Origin: Hominiventricola filiformis
GTDB taxonomy: Bacteria; Bacillota; Clostridia; Lachnospirales; Lachnospiraceae
NCBI RefSeq assembly: GCF_020686965.1
Contig: NZ_JAJEPS010000014.1
Location: 16,094-80,093, forward strand
Length of the DNA: 64,000 nucleotides
Reading direction: 5' to 3'
The notes beneath the pieces are model-generated. The model had not been told where the DNA came from. It searched no databases and saw only the letters and a program-made list of their open reading frames with translations. The position numbers and the translations under genes were made by a program. Below are positions 16,034 through 24,421 of this stretch, in pieces (position 1 is the stretch's first letter; each line of letters starts with the position of its first letter).

Positions 16034-16133
16034 TTGTATCTGAGGACTTGTCCGTGATATAATCTATTTGCGTGTAGGTATATCATGGCTTTTAGTCAGA
16101 TACATACCAGAGGGATGGTCTTAGGACTGTCCC
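16034..16133 (+). ncRNA. Possible short RNA antisense to the xis 3' end
   Basis: TTGTAT (16034-16039), 18-bp spacer, TATAAT (16058-16063), followed about 60 bp later by a hairpin AGGGA-TG-GTC-TTAG-GAC-TG-TCCCT (16111-16133) and a T-rich stretch. It would give an RNA of about 65-75 nt. No open frame. The hairpin could instead be only the xis terminator. Confidence 0.3.
16068..16089 (+). repeat. 22-bp inverted repeat, copy 1
   Basis: Matches 17242-17263 in inverted orientation at 20 of 22 positions. The two copies flank the xis/XRE control region, one downstream of xis and one just before int, so they look like binding sites of a shared regulator. Confidence 0.6.
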
Positions 16134-16367
16134 TTATTCATTTTTCATTGTTCCCTTGACCGCTTTTACTGCGTGTCTGTCTCGTAAATCCTTCCCCTCA
16201 TTGAGAATCAGAAACTCGTCTAATCGTTCCCTGCGGATTAAGATTTTTCTTCCCACTCTAAGGATAGGCAGCTTTTCCCATTCCACAAGATTTCTAAGAG
16301 TGTTTCTTCCGATACCTGTATAGTCGGCAGCTTCTTCAATGGAGAGAGCAAACTTTAATTCTGTCAT
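16134..16367 (-). CDS. xis: Excisionase (helix-turn-helix, MerR/Xis type)
   Basis: A 77-residue protein with a winged helix (SIEEAADYTGIGRNTLRNLVEWEKLPILRVGRKILIRRERLDEFL) as in excisionases of Tn916-type elements (HTH_17). It directs the integrase towards excision. Ribosome site GAGGTGAT before the ATG. Driven by a consensus promoter (16478-16506) that overlaps sites probably bound by the XRE repressor, so excision should be kept off until repression is lifted. Confidence 0.85.
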   Translation of the reverse strand: MTELKFALSIEEAADYTGIGRNTLRNLVEWEKLPILRVGRKILIRRERLDEFLILNEGKDLRDRHAVKAVKGTMKNE

Positions 16368-16460
16368 TCGATCACCTCATTCCTGCGTAGGATTACAAGT
16401 CTTGTATATCAGAGGATGTTCCTTTTTGAAGAAAGGATTAGCCTTTTTTAAAACTTGCGT

Positions 16461-16544
16461 TACGCAATTCTGATTAAAGTATATATCTTTTATAACGCTA
16501 TGTCAAGCCTTACGAAATTCTATCATCTTTTATAGAATTGCGTA
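16461..16544. promoter_or_regulatory. Operator sites between xis and the XRE gene
   Basis: Three copies of a TACGMAATTCT motif: TACGCAATTCT (16461-16471), TACGAAATTCT (16511-16521) and its reverse AGAATTGCGTA (16534-16544). The last two form an inverted repeat around CATCTTTT. They overlap or flank both divergent promoters, as expected for an element repressor. Confidence 0.6.
16478..16506 (-). promoter_or_regulatory. Promoter of xis
   Basis: Minus strand TTGACA (16506-16501), 17-bp spacer, TATACT (16483-16478): near-perfect consensus, which is expected of a promoter that needs active repression. Confidence 0.8.
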
Positions 16545-16573
16545 TTGCAATATATCGTGTTATGTGGTATAGT
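16545..16573 (+). promoter_or_regulatory. Promoter of the XRE regulator gene
   Basis: TTGCAA (16545-16550), 17-bp spacer, TATAGT (16568-16573), directly beside operator motif 16534-16544, so probably autoregulated. Confidence 0.7.
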
Positions 16574-16604
16574 AATGACATACCGAAAAAGGAGGTTCGC
16601 AAGT

Positions 16605-17228
16605 ATGTTAAAAGATAAAGAATTGCGAAAGACAATCGGTAGCAGAGCAAAAAGCCGTAGACAGGAGTTAGGATTGAACCAGCCTTATGTCGCTGAAAAA
16701 ATGGGCGTGACAGCCTCAACCATTCAGAGATACGAAGCAGGAACGATTGATAACACCAAGAAAATGACCTTAGAAGGTCTGGCAGATGCACTTCATGTAT
16801 CTGTGGAATGGCTGAAAGGTGAGACGGACGAATACGAAACAGACATTACGGATAAAAGAGAATTACAGATTCGTGATGTGATGACTTCCATTCTGAATAA
16901 GCTCCCTTATGATATGGAACAGTCCGAAAGTGATTTTTCCAAAGACCTGCTACTACTGATGTTACGGGAATACGAGCTGTTCGTGGATTCGTTCCAGTTC
17001 GCTTGTAAGAATTTCAAAGGAAATACAGATAACAAAATGCTCGCCCAGACAATGGGGTTTGAATCCAATAAGGAATACAATGAGATTATGTTCCTTAGAG
17101 AAATCACCCACACCGTCAACGCATTGAACGATATGGGCGATATTGTAAGACTGTATTCTAAGAATCCTGAGACAGCGAAAAATCGACTAGCCAATCTTTT
17201 ATCAGAAAAAGATCCCGATTCGGTATAG
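16605..17228 (+). CDS. XRE family repressor of the element
   Basis: A 207-residue regulator with an N-terminal HTH_3 domain (RAKSRRQELGLNQPYVAEKMGVTASTIQRYEAGTIDNTKK) and a C-terminal helical region of about 130 residues without a recognised enzyme motif. There is no metalloprotease partner, so induction is not by an ImmA-type cut that I can see. The ATG at 16605 follows AAAGGAGG. Upstream operator motifs suggest it represses xis and itself. Confidence 0.85.
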   Translation: MLKDKELRKTIGSRAKSRRQELGLNQPYVAEKMGVTASTIQRYEAGTIDNTKKMTLEGLADALHVSVEWLKGETDEYETDITDKRELQIRDVMTSILNKLPYDMEQSESDFSKDLLLLMLREYELFVDSFQFACKNFKGNTDNKMLAQTMGFESNKEYNEIMFLREITHTVNALNDMGDIVRLYSKNPETAKNRLANLLSEKDPDSV

Positions 17229-17241
17229 ATAGGCAGACGGA

Positions 17242-17263
17242 GCTATGATATACTTACACGCAA
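17242..17263 (-). repeat. 22-bp inverted repeat, copy 2
   Basis: Inverted copy of 16068-16089 (20/22). It lies about 50 bp before the int start and overlaps a possible TATACT box (17249-17254), so a protein bound here could control int. Confidence 0.55.
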
Positions 17264-17311
17264 GAAGCATTTCACCAGTTCCGATTGCCGATATCGAAAG
17301 GAGAAACGATT

Positions 17312-18610
17312 ATGGCAAAAGGTTCTGTAAGGAAGAAAGGCAAGAAATGGTACTACCGCTTTTATGTGGAGGATGCAAGTGGTAACTTGGTTCAGAAAGA
17401 ATTTGCAGGTACGGAGAGCAAATCAGAGACAGAGAAAATGTTACGCAAGGCTATGGAGGATTATGACGCAAAGAAATTTCTAGCCAAAGCGGACAACCTC
17501 ACACTCGGACAGATGCTAGATGTATGGGCAGAGGAAGATTTGAAAACGGGTTCACTTAGCAACGGTACAGTCGGTAACTATTTACAGGCAGTAAACAGGA
17601 TTAAACAACACCCAATCGGAAACAGAAAACTAAAGACAGTCACTTCGGAGCATTTGCAGAAGTTTATGGATTTACTTGCATTTGGCGGTGAGGAAGGAAA
17701 TTTTAAGTCAAAGGGTTACACCATCGACTATATCCGTTCTTTCCACGCAGTCCTGCAACAGTCCTTCCGATTTGCAGTCTTTCCAAAGCAGTACATCACA
17801 TTCAATCCAATGCAGTATGTGGTAATGCGTAGGAAAGCCGAGGAAGATGTGGATTTGTTTTCTGATAATGATGAGGATGCAGAGGTTATCAACCCGATTA
17901 CACCAGAGCAGTATCAAACGCTTATGGAGTATCTGGAAGAAAGAAACAAGCCTGCTGTCCTGCCGGTACAGATAGCGTACTACACAGGTCTTAGACTTGG
18001 AGAGGTATGCGGACTGTCTTGGAGTGACATTAACTTTGAGGAACAGTATCTGACAGTACGAAGAAGTGTCCGTTACAACGGAGCAAGGCACAAGACCGAG
18101 ATTGGTCCGACAAAGCGAAAGAAAGTCCGTATCGTGGATTTCTGTGATACGCTCGCTGACATCTTAAAGAAAGCGAAAAAGGAACAGAGAAAGCAGGTAT
18201 TCAGTTACGGAGAACTCTATCAGAGGAACTACTACAGGGAAGTTAAGGAAAAGAATCGTATCTACTATGAGCTTTATCATTTGGATGGCACAGAGGACAT
18301 TCCGCTTGATTACAACGAGATTGACCTTGTATGTATCAGACCGGACGGAGCATACGAAGCCCCTGCAACGGTTGAGACAGCTTTAAGGACAGCAAGGAAA
18401 CGATTGTCGGAGCTTGATGATAATTTCCACTTCCACACCCTGCGACACACTTATACCACAAACCTGCTCTCAAATGGAGCAGCACCAAAGGATGTACAGG
18501 AATTACTTGGACACTCGGATGTAAGTACCACTATGAATGTCTATGCACACGCTAACCGAGAAGGTAAGCGAAACTCAGCCCGACTACTTGATAAGGTGGT
18601 TGGAGAATAA
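17312..18610 (+). CDS. int: Tyrosine recombinase / integrase (Tn916 type)
   Basis: A 432-residue integrase: N-terminal AP2-like arm-binding domain (KKGKKWYYRFYVEDASG), SAM-like core-binding domain (about residues 62-170) and the catalytic domain with Arg228 (TGLRLGEV), His375-Arg378 (HFHTLRHT), His401 (LLGHSDVSTT) and Tyr411 (MNVYAHA). All catalytic residues are intact. The ATG at 17312 follows GAAAGGAG; nine extra codons upstream are not needed. It ends about 140 bp from attR. Confidence 0.93.
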   Translation: MAKGSVRKKGKKWYYRFYVEDASGNLVQKEFAGTESKSETEKMLRKAMEDYDAKKFLAKADNLTLGQMLDVWAEEDLKTGSLSNGTVGNYLQAVNRIKQHPIGNRKLKTVTSEHLQKFMDLLAFGGEEGNFKSKGYTIDYIRSFHAVLQQSFRFAVFPKQYITFNPMQYVVMRRKAEEDVDLFSDNDEDAEVINPITPEQYQTLMEYLEERNKPAVLPVQIAYYTGLRLGEVCGLSWSDINFEEQYLTVRRSVRYNGARHKTEIGPTKRKKVRIVDFCDTLADILKKAKKEQRKQVFSYGELYQRNYYREVKEKNRIYYELYHLDGTEDIPLDYNEIDLVCIRPDGAYEAPATVETALRTARKRLSELDDNFHFHTLRHTYTTNLLSNGAAPKDVQELLGHSDVSTTMNVYAHANREGKRNSARLLDKVVGE

Positions 18611-18642
18611 AATCGAATAAGAAAAACTTTCCCTTGTAGATA

Positions 18643-18667
18643 CCTCATAAGGGCAAAAACAAGGGAA
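18643..18667. repeat. 25-bp terminal direct repeat, right copy
   Basis: Identical to 4376-4400, same orientation, again flanked by TTCCCTTGT (18629-18637) so that it forms a short inverted repeat. About 80 bp inside the right end. Confidence 0.65.
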
Positions 18668-18740
18668 AAGGATACATATAGAGTGGCAAGGCATACCGCC
18701 AAGTCGCATAAAATAAGGAAAGTTGAGATTTTAGTTATAC

Positions 18741-18752
18741 AAATGTCTAATT
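18741..18752. repeat. Right attachment site (attR) and right half of the sdp operator
   Basis: AAATGTC (18741-18747) repeats 4218-4224. GTCTAATT (18745-18752) completes the palindrome whose left half is at 4202-4209. The ribosome site AAGGAGG of the ArsR-type gene follows at once. Confidence 0.65.
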
Positions 18753-18774
18753 ATTATCTGTAAGGAGGTATCTC

Positions 18775-19056
18775 ATGGGTTTTCAGGAAAGCTTCAAAGC
18801 CCTGTCCGATCCCACCAGACGGGAGATCCTGAATCTGCTGCGAACAGGCCCTCTCTCGGCCGGAGAACTGCTGGAACATTTCTCTATGACCGGAGCATCC
18901 CTCTCCCATCATCTGTCCATCTTAAAAAACGCCGGACTCATCGATGATGAGAAGAAGGGAAAATTTATTTTCTATACATTAAACACAAGTGTACTGGACG
19001 ATATCCTGAACTGGATGATGTCTTTAAAGAAAGGAGATTCCCATGAAGAATCCTAA
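18775..19056 (+). CDS. sdpR: ArsR family repressor (SdpR-like)
   Basis: A 93-residue winged-helix repressor (ALSDPTRREILNLLRTGPLSAGELLEHF, then SLSHHLSILKNAGLI). No metal-binding Cys pair, as in SdpR, the autorepressor of sdpRI in Bacillus subtilis. It is followed with a 14-bp overlap by an SdpI-like gene. The mobile element has cut it from its promoter and half of its operator (4171-4224), so expression now depends on whatever reads out of the right end. Confidence 0.85.
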   Translation: MGFQESFKALSDPTRREILNLLRTGPLSAGELLEHFSMTGASLSHHLSILKNAGLIDDEKKGKFIFYTLNTSVLDDILNWMMSLKKGDSHEES

Positions 19057-19687
19057 ACTTCGTATTTTAAACTATGTGATTCCGCTTATCACTCTGCTTG
19101 TTTCTATTGTCTGCTATTTTCGGCTGCCTGACCAGATTACCTTAAGCTGGGATTTAAACGGCGCAGCCTCCTCCTACGAAGCGAAATGGCATTTATTTCT
19201 TATGAGCGGTATGGGACTTGTCATCGCAATCCTGTTCGACATACTTCCCCATGTGGATCCGAGGAAGAAAAACTACAGTAAATTTGAACATTTTTACGAT
19301 CAGTTCTGTATTTTTATGCAGCTCTTTCTATTCGGCATGACCTCCATCACTCTGGTGGAAAATTTCCGTCCGGGAACTGTCAATATTCCACTGGTAATTA
19401 CGATCGCCATCGGTATTCTGTTCCTCTTTATTGGAAATGAACTGCCGAAAGTAAAAAGTAATTTCTTCATGGGCATACGGACTCCATGGGCTCTTTGCAG
19501 CGAAGAGAACTGGCGCAGAACTCACCGTCTGGGCGGAAAATGCTTCTTCACGGCAGGTATCATCCTGATCCTGGCAGCCTTTCTCCCCAGTCAAAAACTG
19601 GTCTTTGGCATTATGTTCGCAATGATTATGGTGGCAAGCCTGGTTCCCACCCTTATGTCTTATCTCTGGTATCGTAAAGGAATCTGA
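19043..19687 (+). CDS. sdpI: SdpI family membrane protein
   Basis: A 214-residue membrane protein with a DUF1648 start (LPDQITLSWDLNGAASSYEAKW) and a SdpI C-terminal half (FFMGIRTPWALCSEENWRRTHRLGGK). About six membrane helices. In B. subtilis SdpI gives immunity to the SdpC toxin and signals to SdpR. No sdpC-like toxin is encoded here. Overlaps sdpR, one operon, ended by the terminator at 19701. Confidence 0.9.
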   Translation: MKNPKLRILNYVIPLITLLVSIVCYFRLPDQITLSWDLNGAASSYEAKWHLFLMSGMGLVIAILFDILPHVDPRKKNYSKFEHFYDQFCIFMQLFLFGMTSITLVENFRPGTVNIPLVITIAIGILFLFIGNELPKVKSNFFMGIRTPWALCSEENWRRTHRLGGKCFFTAGIILILAAFLPSQKLVFGIMFAMIMVASLVPTLMSYLWYRKGI

Positions 19688-19700
19688 TTTCCGCAAAAAA

Positions 19701-19730
19701 CTCCGACCGGACAACAATGTCCGGCCGGAG
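19701..19730. terminator. Bidirectional terminator after sdpI
   Basis: CTCCGACCGGAC (19701-19712) pairs with GTCCGGCCGGAG (19719-19730), one mismatch, with A and T tracts outside. Shared with the convergent SseB-type gene ending at 19736. Confidence 0.9.
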
Positions 19731-19735
19731 CTTTT

Positions 19736-20623
19736 TTATTCATTTCCAAATTTAGTTAACAATTTCGGAATCATCTCTTTTGACAACGGAAGTGCAAAAC
19801 CAAGGGGATTAATCATATAAGCTTTTGCATCCTGTACCCAGAATTTGGTCAGATCCTTGAACGGAATCTGGATAGAACGAAGATTCTTCTTATCTTTTGT
19901 GTATTTCTGGAATTCCCAGACATCTGTAAATACCGGGAAGAAAATATCACCGCTCTGATGTTTCAGATAAGGAAGTCTGCACTCTTTTAATTCCAGCTTC
20001 GGATCACGCTCTTTGCCTTCCGGCGGCAGAACAGCAAGGAACAGTTTCGCTTTCACCATGTTTGCAGAGAACTCTTCGTCCAGCTCTCTTAAGTGTTTCT
20101 GATCTACCAGTTCCTTTTTCTTACGTGCTTCCTGCATAAGATAAAGACCGGTCAGCTGTACATTCGGCTGGTACAGAGGATTCTCTCCAACCTTTTTCTC
20201 GAAATCATCCGGGAGCACCTCTTTAATCTCGATGCAGGTTTCCTCGCCTCCTACGGAGTGGAAGCAGACTGCATTCACACCAATAAACGGCATCGTTCCC
20301 AAATGCTGGCGCACCTGATTCAGATACATGGTCTTTTTCTCCCCCGCCGGATTTTTTGGATCAGCCGGAACCTGAATTTCCACCGTCTTCAGCTCCAGAA
20401 TCCGGACACGGTCACCTTTTGCTTCCAGTTCTTTCTGCATGCTTTCTGCATCTTCTTTACGTGCAAACAGATGAATCTGATCATTATAGTCCACCTCTTC
20501 ACACTCTACATACGGCATATTTGTTGTAAGAGAAATAAACGCATATGCTTCTCTCAGATCTTTGACTGCATCTGCTGCCGTCTGTTTCTGCTGATTTCTG
20601 TATTTTTCAATGTCGATTGCCAT
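19736..20623 (-). CDS. SseB family protein (two SseB domains)
   Basis: A 295-residue cytoplasmic protein with an N-terminal and a C-terminal SseB-type domain; the latter (FLAVLPPEGKE..., HQSGDIFFPVFTDVWEFQKY, FKDLTKFWVQDAKAYMINPLGFALPLSKEMI) is the clearest. SseB domains were named from a serine-sensitivity enhancer and have no firm role in Firmicutes. The ATG at 20623 has GGAG nine bases upstream; the ATG at 20638 has none. The cupin gene lies just upstream. Confidence 0.8.
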   Translation of the reverse strand: MAIDIEKYRNQQKQTAADAVKDLREAYAFISLTTNMPYVECEEVDYNDQIHLFARKEDAESMQKELEAKGDRVRILELKTVEIQVPADPKNPAGEKKTMYLNQVRQHLGTMPFIGVNAVCFHSVGGEETCIEIKEVLPDDFEKKVGENPLYQPNVQLTGLYLMQEARKKKELVDQKHLRELDEEFSANMVKAKLFLAVLPPEGKERDPKLELKECRLPYLKHQSGDIFFPVFTDVWEFQKYTKDKKNLRSIQIPFKDLTKFWVQDAKAYMINPLGFALPLSKEMIPKLLTKFGNE

Positions 20624-20640
20624 GTTGTTTTTCTCCATTC

Positions 20641-20982
20641 TTACTCATTATATACAAGAGCCATCATCACCAGCTCTTCATCTGAGTCATTTTCAAATCC
20701 GTGACTCTGTCCGCACTCAATAAGGCAGGCATCGTCCGGTCCCACCGGAATCCGGCTTCCGTCATTATCGATAAAAGTTCCGTGTCCGGATATGATATAG
20801 TACGGCTCCGTCTCACCGATATGCTCATGAAATCCGATACTGCTGTGCGGCTCCATTCTGATCAGCGCATACACTCTTCCATGTCCATTCAGTTCTTCCG
20901 GTTTCAGTATATGGTGCATTTCCAGACGGCCTTTTCCCCCGCGCAGCCCTTCCACGACTTTAATCTCTGCTTTACGAACCAT
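20641..20982 (-). CDS. Cupin domain protein
   Basis: A 113-residue single-domain cupin with the metal-site motifs GFHEHIGETEPYYIISGHG and the second motif CGQSHGFEN. Small cupins of this form are isomerases, dioxygenase-like enzymes or sugar-binding proteins; the substrate cannot be read from the sequence. Ribosome site AGAAGGAGAAG. Placed between jetC and the SseB gene on the same strand. Confidence 0.85.
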   Translation of the reverse strand: MVRKAEIKVVEGLRGGKGRLEMHHILKPEELNGHGRVYALIRMEPHSSIGFHEHIGETEPYYIISGHGTFIDNDGSRIPVGPDDACLIECGQSHGFENDSDEELVMMALVYNE

Positions 20983-21070
20983 CGTTTTTCTTCTCCTTCT
21001 CTTTCATTCGCGTCACTGTTTTTATTGTACCATATTCCCGTCAGAACCGCCACACGGAATTTTCTCCTGC

Positions 21071-24000
21071 TCATCCTTCCAGCAGATTCAGGTAATCCCC
21101 TTTATCAATATGCATCATACTGATCTGATTCTGAAATCTCCTGAATCCATAGACACAGTCTACGTTCTGGATAAGGGACTGTAATCTCTCATCCGGGACG
21201 CATACAATAAGCTGCAGATCAAGCTCTCTTGCATAGCGCAGGCAGACCTCGCTTCGCTCCTTATCCATCTTGGAGAATGCCTCGTCCAGTAATACCAGAC
21301 GCACTTTGGACTCCCGGCTGCTCTGCTGCATATAGAGCATGGCAAATCCAGCCAGCAGCGCTACGTATTTTGGGTTTTGTCCCTCTCCACCGGAATCACG
21401 TCCCGCCATCTCATCCACATGATTCTTTCTGACAGATCCGTCCTCATCCTCCACGCGCTCATACATACTAAAGGTCAGATAATTTCGGTAATCTGCGTAC
21501 TGTTCCATCTCCTGCCGCTTTGCATTCAGGTTCTGGGCATCGCCCTCCTGTGGCGGCATAAATTTTTCTGTAAGCAGGTCAATCTTATCTTTGTATTTCA
21601 TATAAAATTCATCTTCCAGAAGACTCATCTGGCCATCAAATCCGTTATTATCCAGCACCTTGCTGTCCAGTTCGCTGGCCATAAGCATTTCATAAAACTG
21701 CCCGTTCTCATTATCCGCCGGGCGGATCTCAATCTGATAAGTACTGTCCGAAAAACGAATCCGGGAAAGCAGACGGTTGATCTCTCTTGCATGGCGGTAT
21801 GCCGCTTTGATCTCTCCATGAATGGCCGCAATAACATTATCCCGAAGGCTTGTATAGACCTGATCGCACTGCATCCGGAATTCTTCCTTATACTGTGGTT
21901 CATAGTCCCTCTTACACTGTTCCAGGATCCGGTCGTAGGCATCATTTTCCTTCTCCACACCGGAAAGTCCATAGGATGCATAGATCCGGTTGAAGTCCAT
22001 TCTGGCACGGGAACGGTTTTCCTGTTGTTCCTGCTCAAGCTCCTGTAAAGAAGCTAATTTTCTGGTCATCCGATTGCGGTAGCTGGTTTCGGACTGGGTA
22101 AGCAGCTGCTCACTGACTTCTGCTGCCAGCTCTTCATTTTCCACAAATCCTTCTGACAATGCAGCCAGATTTTCCTCATATTTCTTTACATCAGACTCAA
22201 TGCTTCCCTGCACACGAATATGTTCTATCATCTCTGCCTGCAGCATTCCCACTTTCCGATTCTGTTCCTGCTGCTTCGCAGTCAGTTCTTCTTTCTGTGC
22301 TTCCAGCTGTGCTGTCAGACTGCCGTTTTGAAGCTCACAGATCTCCTTCTCCAGCTTCTCCTGTTTCTTATAATAACGCTCCAGATCTGCGGCTGCCTGA
22401 GATAACTCCAGAACATGCTTCGGCTCCATGTGAAGCATTTCAAAATTCAACGCTTTTTTCAGGCTTCTGCAAGTAGAGGCATACTCTTCCAGTTCGTTTT
22501 CCAGTACATTGACCCTGTCGGAAAACTCCGTCATTTTTGTACGGGACACCTTCGTTCCGATGCAGGCTCTTAAAGTATAATCTTTTTCCCTTAGATGACG
22601 GAACATATAATTGCTGTAAGAATAGCAGTCCGGCGTCACACCGTCACGTACTTTGGACAATTCCTCTACAGACTCACATTTTACGGTGCGTCCAAGATAC
22701 CGTTTCAGACAGTCGTCTACAAAGGATTCTTCTGCACAAACCGCTTCATAGAGAGTTCCCGGCTGTGCCTGAGGCTGGTCTTTCAAAATTGCCTGGGTAT
22801 TAATCAGATCAACTTCCTGGAACTTCTTCAGGCGGCGGAACAGATTTGCCGCGTCAAGGGCATATTCCGGCGCTGTCACCAGACTGTATTTCAGGCGTCC
22901 CAGTCGTCCTTCCACCGCATTTTTCCATTTTTCGTCGGTGACATCAAAAAGATCTGCCAGAATGTAAACGGGTGCTTTCTTTCCATAGAGATTGGAAAGG
23001 GCGCTCTCCAGCTGGGTTCTGGCCTGCCGGAGATTCTTATCATAAGGCTTCCGATCATGCTTCAGCTCATCAAGAATCTCTTTTTTCTCTTCCAGTTCTG
23101 CCGACAGTATGCGCTGCCGTTCTGTCAGATCCTCTAACTCTTCTTCCACATTTTCTCTGGCTTCTTCCAGACGCTTCTGAAGTTCCTTACAGTTCTCTTC
23201 CGTGACCTTTCCTTTACGGAATTCATCCAGAAGCTGCAGAGCAAAATTACTCACATAGCCGGAAACCGTCTCCTCTGTCTCCCACGCGCTTAAATCATCC
23301 AGCAGTTTTCTCCACTGACGGCTGTTTCCGGAAAGCAGCAGAACCGTATTTTCAAGTTCTGTCAATTCCTTCTGTTTCTGTCCGTAATCACTGGAGCGAA
23401 GAGCCGCCTGAACTTCCACCAGTTCTGCAGCCAGCGTTTCCGATGTTTTTTCTTCCTCCGCCTGCTGTTTCTGAAGATTGGCAACTGCTTCCGTCTCTTT
23501 CTTCAGATCCTGGGTTCTAGTCTCCAGATGAGCTCTGGTACTCTCGATCTCAATGCATTTTAACACTGTTTCTGCATGAACCATATCCGCACGGGTCTTT
23601 ATAAGACCTTCGTGGCTCTCCCGGATCTCACTAAGCAGACGGATTCTCCTCTCCAGATCCTCCACGCGCTCTTTGATTTCCCTGTAAGCCCCCAGCTGTT
23701 CACTGATCTTCTCGATGGCGCTCTCCCGACTTTTCGGGAACATATAATCCTTAATAAACTGACCGGTACCATTGGTCATACGAAGAGCGATGGCACTCTT
23801 TTCCATAGTCATCAGACGCTGTGCATCCACGGAACCTAAGATCACTTCATAAAGGGTGTTCACATAGGATTCTCTGGACGGATAGAGACGGTTCACTTCT
23901 CCTCTCCCCCGGTTATCCGGACTGCTCTTTCTGGCCTCACAAAGTTTCTTCATCCGCCCTCTGGAATAAGGAATCCCTCCTTCTTCCAGATACTCATCCT

Positions 24001-24421
24001 CCGGCATGGATCCGGAGTGGCTGAAAAAGGTATATTTTCCATTGATATCCGTATCGGCTCTTCCGATCTCAAAGAGTACTCCAAAACAAGTAGTAATGCC
24101 GCTTCCCGTATCTTTGATTTCCAGCACCAATGTGGAACCAAAGTCCTGTCCTCCACGATTTGCTGTGCCGTCCTTCTGCTCTCCGCGGAGATAGCTCATA
24201 ACACTTCTTCGGTTCTTTGCATCATCTGCTGCCTTATTCAGAAAGGAAGCGGACATACTTCCATAGAGCACCACCTGAATGGCGTCCATGACCGTTGATT
24301 TTCCGGATCCGCTCTTTCCACTGAACAGATTCACATATTCATGAAATTCCATCATTCGATGGCTGATTCCGCCCCAGTTATTCAGCAGCATCCGGGTTAT
24401 AATCTTCTTCGCCTGCTTCAA
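21071..24421 (-). CDS. jetC: JetC-like SMC/MukB-type ATPase (Wadjet system)
   Basis: A 1116-residue SMC-like protein: N-terminal ATPase half with Walker A GKSGSGKST (35-43), long coiled-coil arms (about 250-460 and 640-830), a middle hinge-like part, and the C-terminal half ending with Walker B-like LVLLDEAFSKMDKERSE. Equivalent to JetC/MksF-type, the DNA-loop-extruding motor of Wadjet, which acts against plasmids, or of MukBEF-type condensins. Probable TTG start at 24421 after GGGAGG; overlaps jetB by 44 bp. An ATG at 24391 is possible. Confidence 0.88.
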   Translation of the reverse strand: MKQAKKIITRMLLNNWGGISHRMMEFHEYVNLFSGKSGSGKSTVMDAIQVVLYGSMSASFLNKAADDAKNRRSVMSYLRGEQKDGTANRGGQDFGSTLVLEIKDTGSGITTCFGVLFEIGRADTDINGKYTFFSHSGSMPEDEYLEEGGIPYSRGRMKKLCEARKSSPDNRGRGEVNRLYPSRESYVNTLYEVILGSVDAQRLMTMEKSAIALRMTNGTGQFIKDYMFPKSRESAIEKISEQLGAYREIKERVEDLERRIRLLSEIRESHEGLIKTRADMVHAETVLKCIEIESTRAHLETRTQDLKKETEAVANLQKQQAEEEKTSETLAAELVEVQAALRSSDYGQKQKELTELENTVLLLSGNSRQWRKLLDDLSAWETEETVSGYVSNFALQLLDEFRKGKVTEENCKELQKRLEEARENVEEELEDLTERQRILSAELEEKKEILDELKHDRKPYDKNLRQARTQLESALSNLYGKKAPVYILADLFDVTDEKWKNAVEGRLGRLKYSLVTAPEYALDAANLFRRLKKFQEVDLINTQAILKDQPQAQPGTLYEAVCAEESFVDDCLKRYLGRTVKCESVEELSKVRDGVTPDCYSYSNYMFRHLREKDYTLRACIGTKVSRTKMTEFSDRVNVLENELEEYASTCRSLKKALNFEMLHMEPKHVLELSQAAADLERYYKKQEKLEKEICELQNGSLTAQLEAQKEELTAKQQEQNRKVGMLQAEMIEHIRVQGSIESDVKKYEENLAALSEGFVENEELAAEVSEQLLTQSETSYRNRMTRKLASLQELEQEQQENRSRARMDFNRIYASYGLSGVEKENDAYDRILEQCKRDYEPQYKEEFRMQCDQVYTSLRDNVIAAIHGEIKAAYRHAREINRLLSRIRFSDSTYQIEIRPADNENGQFYEMLMASELDSKVLDNNGFDGQMSLLEDEFYMKYKDKIDLLTEKFMPPQEGDAQNLNAKRQEMEQYADYRNYLTFSMYERVEDEDGSVRKNHVDEMAGRDSGGEGQNPKYVALLAGFAMLYMQQSSRESKVRLVLLDEAFSKMDKERSEVCLRYARELDLQLIVCVPDERLQSLIQNVDCVYGFRRFQNQISMMHIDKGDYLNLLEG

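Larger units (their letters stand above)
15080..16133. other. Non-coding region with oriT-like hairpins and two repeat families
   Basis: About 1 kb without a believable gene. It contains nested inverted repeats next to the relaxase start (15198-15278), hairpins at about 15340-15392, a tandem 112-bp-period repeat (15418-15605), an iteron-like 32-bp-period array (about 15738-15995) and a plus-strand promoter at 16034-16063. Short open frames here come from the repeats. Confidence 0.7.
4218..18747. mobile_element. Integrative mobilizable element with agr-type cargo (about 14.5 kb)
   Basis: The element is bounded by a 7-bp direct repeat AAATGTC (4218-4224 and 18741-18747). It carries a tyrosine integrase beside the right end, an excisionase, an XRE repressor, a relaxase, an oriT-like hairpin and repeats. 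A 25-bp direct repeat also lies near each end (4376-4400, 18643-18667). Joining the flanks rebuilds a promoter, a palindromic operator and the ribosome site in front of an ArsR-type gene, which is strong evidence for the boundaries. Cargo genes are much more AT-rich than the surrounding chromosome. No conjugation genes (coupling protein, VirB4) are present, so transfer must use a helper. The exact core of recombination could differ by a few bases. Confidence 0.88.

Noticed and set aside
15817..16062. Overlapping open frames encoding Gly/Trp/Thr-rich peptides
   Set aside because: They are produced by the iteron-like repeats, lack ribosome sites and read open in more than one frame.
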